The notes under the pieces: model-generated
The model's input: only the letters and a program-made list of their open reading frames with translations
Told to the model about the DNA's origin: nothing
Databases searched by the model: none
In this document: in pieces, positions 14,615 to 18,993 of the stretch
How positions within the stretch are numbered: position 1 is the stretch's first letter
Layout of the letters: each line of letters begins with the position of its first letter
DNA from: D2472 sp964444385
Lineage (GTDB): Bacteria; Pseudomonadota; Gammaproteobacteria; Magnimaribacterales; D2472
Assembly: GCA_964444385.1 (NCBI GenBank)
Contig: CAYUHD010000026.1
Span: 1 to 18,993 of the forward strand
Length of the DNA stretch: 18,993 nucleotides
Reading direction: 5' to 3'
Made by a program: the position numbers and the translations under genes

Positions 14615-16405
14615 ATGAAAAATATTAGAAATTTCTCCATTATTGCCCATATTGATCATGGGAAATCTACCCTGTCTGATAGATTAATAGAATATTGTGG
14701 AGGCCTATCTCAAAGAGAAATGTCAGAGCAAATTCTTGATTCAATGGATATTGAGAGGGAACGTGGTATCACTATAAAGGCGCAAGCAGTAACCCTTGAT
14801 TACACAAGAGATGGTGAAATTTACCAATTAAATTTTATCGACACACCTGGACATGTTGATTTTTCTTATGAAGTCTCTCGATCACTATCAGCATGCGAGG
14901 GAGCATTGCTTGTTGTTGATGGATCACAAGGCGTAGAAGCTCAAACATTAGCTAATTGTTATACAGCAGTTGATCAAAATCTTGAGGTATTAGCAGTAAT
15001 AAATAAAATTGATTTACCCCAGTCTGAACCAGATAGGGTTAAGCAAGAGATCGAAGATATGATTGGCATTGATGCATCTGCAGCACCATTAGTAAGCGCT
15101 AAGACTGGTCAAGGCATTGAAGGGCTTTTAAATCTCCTTGTAGATAATATTCCTCCACCTGAGGGTAATCCAAATGCAGATTTTGAAGCTTTAATTATTG
15201 ATTCATGGTTTGATGCCTACTTAGGAGTTGTTTCTCTTATTAAGGTCATCAATGGTTCTATAAAAGAAGGCCAAAAAATTAAAGTCTATTCAACGCAACA
15301 ATCATATCTTGCAGATCAGATTGGGATCTTTTCACCAAAAAAGATTGAAAAGAAAGAATTAAATGTTGGTCAGGTTGGGTATATGGTTGCTGGTATAAAG
15401 AATATTCACGGAGCACCAGTTGGAGACACGATTATAGATGCAAGAAATGATACTTCTGAGCCATTACCAGGATTTCAAAAAGTCTTGCCAAAGGTTTTTG
15501 CATCCTTGTTCACCATTGACTCGGATGAATATGAAAAGTTTCGAGATGCTCTTTCTAAGCTGGTTTTAAATGATTCTGCTTTGATTTATGAACCAGAAGT
15601 ATCAGAAGCATTAGGTTTTGGTTTTAGGTGTGGGTTTTTAGGCACTCTGCATTTAGAAGTTGTTCGAGAAAGACTTGAAAGAGAATATGATTTAAGTCTA
15701 ATTTCTACTGCTCCATCCGTTCAATATCAAGTTATAAAAACCGATGGCGAGATTGTAGATTGTGACAGTCCGTCCCAACTTCCATCTCTTAGTAACGTCA
15801 ATGAAATTCGTGAACCATATGTTCTTGCTACAATCTTGACCCCAAAAGATTATGTAGGGAATGTTATTACTTTATGTACGCAAAAAAGAGGCGTTCAAAA
15901 GGAAATGACATATTTTGGAAGTCAAGTATCCATAGTCTTTGAAATACCTCTATCTGAAATAATCATTGATTTTTTTGATCGATTGAAATCTACAACCAAA
16001 GGCTATGCATCTATCGAATACAATATTACTGAATTTAAAACATCAAATTTAGTTAAATTAGATGTGCTACTAAATAATGAAGTTGTTGATGCATTGTCTA
16101 TTATAATTCATAAGGATTTTGCTATGAGTCGAGGCAGAGAAGTGGCAAAAAATTTACGAAAATTAATTCCTCGTCAGATGTTTGATATACCGATTCAGAT
16201 TGCATTAGGTTCAAAAATTATTTCTCGAGAAACGGTCAAAGCGCTTAGAAAAAACGTCACTGCAAAGTGCTATGGTGGAGATATAACCCGTAAAAAGAAA
16301 TTGCTTGAGAAGCAGAAAGAGGGTAAAAAGAAAATGAAACAGTTCGGAAGAGTATCCATCCCTCAAGAAGCCTTTTTGAATTACTTTAATTCTGGAGAAA
16401 AATAA
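14615..16405 (+). CDS. lepA: Elongation factor 4 (LepA), ribosome back-translocating GTPase
   Basis: LepA/EF4 is a ribosome-binding GTPase affecting initiation and stalled translation. The 596-residue protein is full length (E. coli 599). GTPase motifs: G1 AHIDHGKST at 11-19, G2 RGITIKA at 50-56, G3 DTPGH at 76-80, G4 NKID at 130-133, G5 SAKT at about 162-165. The LepA-specific C-terminal domain is intact, with IPRQMFDIPIQ, KNVTAKCYGGDITRKKKLL and the lysine-rich KQKEGKKKMKQ segment near the end. It opens the unit with lepB after the terminator; the leader between the hairpin and ATG is only 26 bp, so the promoter must overlap this hairpin or be read-through. Its stop overlaps the lepB start as TAATG. 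Confidence 0.98.
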   Translation: MKNIRNFSIIAHIDHGKSTLSDRLIEYCGGLSQREMSEQILDSMDIERERGITIKAQAVTLDYTRDGEIYQLNFIDTPGHVDFSYEVSRSLSACEGALLVVDGSQGVEAQTLANCYTAVDQNLEVLAVINKIDLPQSEPDRVKQEIEDMIGIDASAAPLVSAKTGQGIEGLLNLLVDNIPPPEGNPNADFEALIIDSWFDAYLGVVSLIKVINGSIKEGQKIKVYSTQQSYLADQIGIFSPKKIEKKELNVGQVGYMVAGIKNIHGAPVGDTIIDARNDTSEPLPGFQKVLPKVFASLFTIDSDEYEKFRDALSKLVLNDSALIYEPEVSEALGFGFRCGFLGTLHLEVVRERLEREYDLSLISTAPSVQYQVIKTDGEIVDCDSPSQLPSLSNVNEIREPYVLATILTPKDYVGNVITLCTQKRGVQKEMTYFGSQVSIVFEIPLSEIIIDFFDRLKSTTKGYASIEYNITEFKTSNLVKLDVLLNNEVVDALSIIIHKDFAMSRGREVAKNLRKLIPRQMFDIPIQIALGSKIISRETVKALRKNVTAKCYGGDITRKKKLLEKQKEGKKKMKQFGRVSIPQEAFLNYFNSGEK

Positions 16406-17280
16406 TGTTTGGAGATCCAATTTTTTTAATATCTTTGTTTGCACTATTTTGCTTTATAGGCATCTGGATTTTTCAAGTTCTTCACAACACATTGACCGAT
16501 CAATCTCAGCAATTAATTTATGTTGCAGGCCTTTCATCAACGTTGGTTGGGATTTATAGAATCTTTGTAAATGCTGGAGATTTGGGCGTAGTTTTATTAA
16601 TTGGTTCCATTATTTGTTTAATTATTTTATTGGTTGGAGTGATACAAAAGAATAACTTGCTAAAAACAACAGGCAGAGGCTGGTTTTTCCCAGTCTTTTT
16701 AATTTTTGTTTTAAGAACTTTTGCTTATGAGCCATACCAAATACCATCTGGTTCAATGATTCCTGGTCTTAAGGTAGGGGATTTTATTTTAGTTAATAAA
16801 CATAGTTATGGTTTAAAGATTAATAGAATTGGCAATACCTTTGCTTTGACTGCCGATCCAGATTATGGGGATGTAGTTGTTTTTATACCTCCACATATCA
16901 ATGTTCCCTACATAAAACGTTTAATTGGAAAGCCAGGAGATACCATTGGTTATCTCAATAAAAAGATTTATGTAAATGGAGTGCCTTTGGACCAAGAACT
17001 GATTTCAATTACAGAGGAAGAAACTTTCTTAAAAGAAATATTTAATAATTCAGAAAGAACCATAAGAATAGTTGGGGGTAGCTCCTCATATCCTGAAGAA
17101 TTTAATGTGCCTGCAAACCACTATTTTGTTATGGGTGATAACAGAGATAACTCAAGCGACTCTAGATACTGGGGTTTTGTTCCAAGAGAGAATTTTATGG
17201 GCACAGGAGAGTTAATTTGGATGACTTGGGAATGCTGGACTTGCTTACCATCTTTTGAAAGAGCAGGCTTCATTAAATAA
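16405..17280 (+). CDS. lepB: Signal peptidase I
   Basis: LepB removes signal peptides from exported proteins at the periplasmic face of the inner membrane. The catalytic serine is S117 in PSGSM and the general base K171 in YIKRLIG; the box GDNRDNSSDSRYWGFVP at 244-260 is the family's third signature. Length is 291. Odd feature: instead of the usual two membrane helices with a soluble cytoplasmic loop between, four hydrophobic segments precede the active site (about 5-26, 37-55, 60-80 and 92-108), the last corresponding to the standard second helix (RTFAYEPYQIPSGSM). An even number keeps the catalytic domain on the periplasmic side. It starts in the lepA stop codon, so translation is coupled, as usual for lepA-lepB. 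Confidence 0.96.
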   Translation: MFGDPIFLISLFALFCFIGIWIFQVLHNTLTDQSQQLIYVAGLSSTLVGIYRIFVNAGDLGVVLLIGSIICLIILLVGVIQKNNLLKTTGRGWFFPVFLIFVLRTFAYEPYQIPSGSMIPGLKVGDFILVNKHSYGLKINRIGNTFALTADPDYGDVVVFIPPHINVPYIKRLIGKPGDTIGYLNKKIYVNGVPLDQELISITEEETFLKEIFNNSERTIRIVGGSSSYPEEFNVPANHYFVMGDNRDNSSDSRYWGFVPRENFMGTGELIWMTWECWTCLPSFERAGFIK

Positions 17281-17285
17281 TATCT

Positions 17286-17939
17286 ATGAGCCAAAATTTT
17301 CTTAAAATCAAAAAATCTTACCTTGATCTGCCTCTATTTAATCAGGCTTTTATTCATAAAAGCGCTTCTTCTAATTTAAACAATGAAAGATTAGAGTTTC
17401 TAGGAGATGCTGTTTTAGAAATTATTGTCTCGGAGTATCTGTTTTATCGGTTCGAAGGTTTGGATGAAGGGAGATTAACTCAAATGAGAGCCTCACTAGT
17501 GAATACTCAATCTCTTGCAAGTATTTTTATGCAATTAGATTGCAAAGGTTTATTACAAACTTCCAAAGGTACCAATAAATTAGATGAAACGCATAAGTTT
17601 TCAATTTATGCCGGAACTTTAGAGGCATGTATTGGAGCAATTTTCTTAGAGTTGGGTTTTGAAGAAAGTAAAAGGTTTATTTTTCAATTATTTGAAATTA
17701 ATTTTTCTAATTTAAATGAATTCTCTGAGCTAAAGGATGCAAAATCAAGATTGCAAGAGGCATTACAGGCTAAAGGGGTTCAACCGCCAAAGTATTCAAT
17801 AGCTTCAAATAAAGAAGGCAATTCTTTTGATTGCAGTGTTCGATTTAATGGAGAAACCTTTCATGCTTCTGCTTCAATAAAAAAAGAAGCTGAGCAAAAG
17901 GTTGCAGAGTTAGTATTACTAAAATTAGACAAATCATGA
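17286..17939 (+). CDS. rnc: Ribonuclease III
   Basis: RNase III cleaves double-stranded RNA, for example in rRNA precursor processing. The 217-residue protein has the nuclease domain (about 1-140) with signature ERLEFLGDAVLE at 34-45 and a double-stranded RNA binding domain (about 148-215). Acidic active-site residues E34, E37, D41, E61 and E113 are present. The position matching E. coli D114, normally A-D-[TS]-x-E, reads AGTLE (109-113), so this aspartate is replaced by Gly110. In the family that Asp helps hold the catalytic metal, so activity may be altered. It follows lepB by 5 bp and overlaps era by 4 nt (ATGA), the conserved lepB-rnc-era order. Confidence 0.95.
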   Translation: MSQNFLKIKKSYLDLPLFNQAFIHKSASSNLNNERLEFLGDAVLEIIVSEYLFYRFEGLDEGRLTQMRASLVNTQSLASIFMQLDCKGLLQTSKGTNKLDETHKFSIYAGTLEACIGAIFLELGFEESKRFIFQLFEINFSNLNEFSELKDAKSRLQEALQAKGVQPPKYSIASNKEGNSFDCSVRFNGETFHASASIKKEAEQKVAELVLLKLDKS

Positions 17940-18844
17940 CAAAGAAATTTTGTGGATACATATCGATTGTAGGCAAGCCCAATGTGGGTAAATCAACCTT
18001 GCTAAATACTATTTTAGACAAAAAAATCTCTATTACTTCTCGTAAATCACAAACTACAAGAAATAATATTTTAGGAGTTAAAACTGATGAAGAATTCCAG
18101 ATGATTTTCTTGGATACGCCTGGAATTCATATGAAGGCAACCAAAACTTTGAACAAGGTATTAAATCATTCAGCCTTGAGTGTTATTGAAGATTCTGATT
18201 TGGCCTTATTCCTGATACAAAGAATTTCATTGCAGGATCAGGATAGACAAATTCTCAAGAAAATTAAGGAGACCAAGGTTCCCGCTATATGTGTTTTAAA
18301 TAAAGTTGATCAAGTTCAAAATAAGAATGATCTTTTGCCTTTAATCCAAGAGATTGATGAGATTTATTCTTTCAAAGATTATGTGCCCATCTCAGCCTTA
18401 AATCAGGATGGCATAGAAGATTTAATAGCATGCATTAAAAAATCTTTACCTGAAAACAATCATTTATACCCAGCTGAAATAGAGGATAAAGAAATCCCAG
18501 ATAATTTCTTTATTAGTGAGCTTGTAAGAGAAAAGATTATTCGTTCACTTGGAGATGAACTTCCTCATGAAACTTATGTATCGGTTGAGAGAAAAGAAAT
18601 GGAAGGAAAAATGTTATCTATTGGGGTAATTATTTATGTTGCTAGAGATAGCCAAAAAAGTATTGTCATTGGCCATGAGGGCTCAAATTTAAAAAGAATA
18701 GGGCAACAAACAAGAGTTGAGCTTGAGGAAATGATCAATAAAAAGGTTTTATTAAAAACTTTTGTCAAAGTAAATAAGAATTGGAATAATGATGCCCAAT
18801 ATTTAAGTAGCCTTGGGGTAGGCAGTAGTCACGATGCCACATAA
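17936..18844 (+). CDS. era: GTPase Era, 16S rRNA-binding ribosome assembly factor
   Basis: Era couples GTP hydrolysis to 30S subunit maturation by binding the 3' end of 16S rRNA. The 302-residue protein has the Ras-like domain with G1 GKPNVGKS at 13-20, G2 region SRKSQTTRN at 35-43, G3 DTPG at 60-63, G4 NKVD at 122-125 and G5 SAL at 152-154. The KH RNA-binding domain occupies about 205-281 with IVIGHEGSNLKRIG. The C-terminus has the family's V-x-KNW...LSSLG ending with a few extra residues. It overlaps rnc by 4 nt and recO by 11 nt. Confidence 0.97.
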   Translation: MTKKFCGYISIVGKPNVGKSTLLNTILDKKISITSRKSQTTRNNILGVKTDEEFQMIFLDTPGIHMKATKTLNKVLNHSALSVIEDSDLALFLIQRISLQDQDRQILKKIKETKVPAICVLNKVDQVQNKNDLLPLIQEIDEIYSFKDYVPISALNQDGIEDLIACIKKSLPENNHLYPAEIEDKEIPDNFFISELVREKIIRSLGDELPHETYVSVERKEMEGKMLSIGVIIYVARDSQKSIVIGHEGSNLKRIGQQTRVELEEMINKKVLLKTFVKVNKNWNNDAQYLSSLGVGSSHDAT

Positions 18845-18993
18845 TTGGGAGTCTTGTTTTCTCCTTCATGCTAGGTCTTTTGGCAATACATCGATTATCG
18901 CTGATGTTTTTACAGAGTCTTTTGGAAAGCTTTCCATTATAGCAAAGGCAGCAAAGAACCCTCGATCTAAGTTTATTGGACACATGATCCCTT
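18834..18993 (+). CDS. recO: DNA repair protein RecO (5' part, cut by window end)
   Basis: Only the first 53 codons are in the window. The translation starts MPHNWESCFLLHARSFGN and continues with TSIIADVFTESFGKLSIIAK, matching the RecO N-terminal OB-fold pattern (xFLLHxRxxxxTSxIxDxFTxxxG...AKGA). RecO works with RecR to load RecA onto SSB-coated single-stranded DNA. The ATG lies within the last codons of era, in another frame, an 11-nt overlap; rnc-era-recO is the standard gammaproteobacterial order, which supports the call. Confidence 0.87.
   Translation, partial: MPHNWESCFLLHARSFGNTSIIADVFTESFGKLSIIAKAAKNPRSKFIGHMIP

Overview
The window is a stretch of an AT-rich bacterial chromosome, most likely a marine gammaproteobacterium with a compact genome (SAR86-like is my guess; no rRNA or other decisive marker is present). 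The grounds are the conserved order sdhE/ygfZ - rpoE - anti-sigma - mucD - lepA - lepB - rnc - era - recO, the Pseudomonas-type NrdA (two ATP-cones) and NrdB (long N-terminal extension), and very short intergenic gaps with many start/stop overlaps. I see no mobile elements, tRNA/rRNA genes or CRISPR.

Left part (1-5594, all minus strand): the 5' part of an MFS transporter, a membrane fatty-acid desaturase, and the class Ia ribonucleotide reductase pair nrdA-nrdB. The 252-bp region upstream of nrdA carries a tandem pair of NrdR boxes 31 bp apart and a perfect DnaA box, so dNTP supply looks tied to NrdR and perhaps to DnaA. Divergent from nrdA is glpK (glycerol kinase), followed by serA (phosphoglycerate dehydrogenase) on the plus strand, which converges on an Old Yellow Enzyme family oxidoreductase on the minus strand.

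Middle (9795-10099): the only gene-free stretch above 300 bp. It is AT-rich and ends in a perfect 25-bp palindrome made of two inverted consensus DnaA boxes, directly ahead of ung (uracil-DNA glycosylase, TTG start). ung converges on ygfZ, which is divergent from sdhE, as in other gammaproteobacteria.

Right part (11593-18993, all plus strand): sdhE, then an envelope-stress unit (rpoE, anti-sigma, mucD) with no separate rseB/mucB. Instead the anti-sigma protein seems to carry an RseB-C-like periplasmic domain behind its single membrane helix. A strong 13-bp-stem terminator closes this unit. lepA-lepB-rnc-era-recO follows, tightly packed (overlaps of 1, 4 and 11 nt), linking translation (EF4), protein export (signal peptidase I), RNA processing (RNase III), ribosome assembly (Era) and recombination repair (RecO, cut by the window end).

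Points most worth a second look: the MucA-MucB-like fusion, the DnaA-box palindrome before ung, an RNase III lacking one active-site aspartate (Gly110 instead), extra membrane helices in LepB, and several genes without a Shine-Dalgarno whose -10-like box lies 6-7 nt from the start codon, suggesting leaderless mRNAs.
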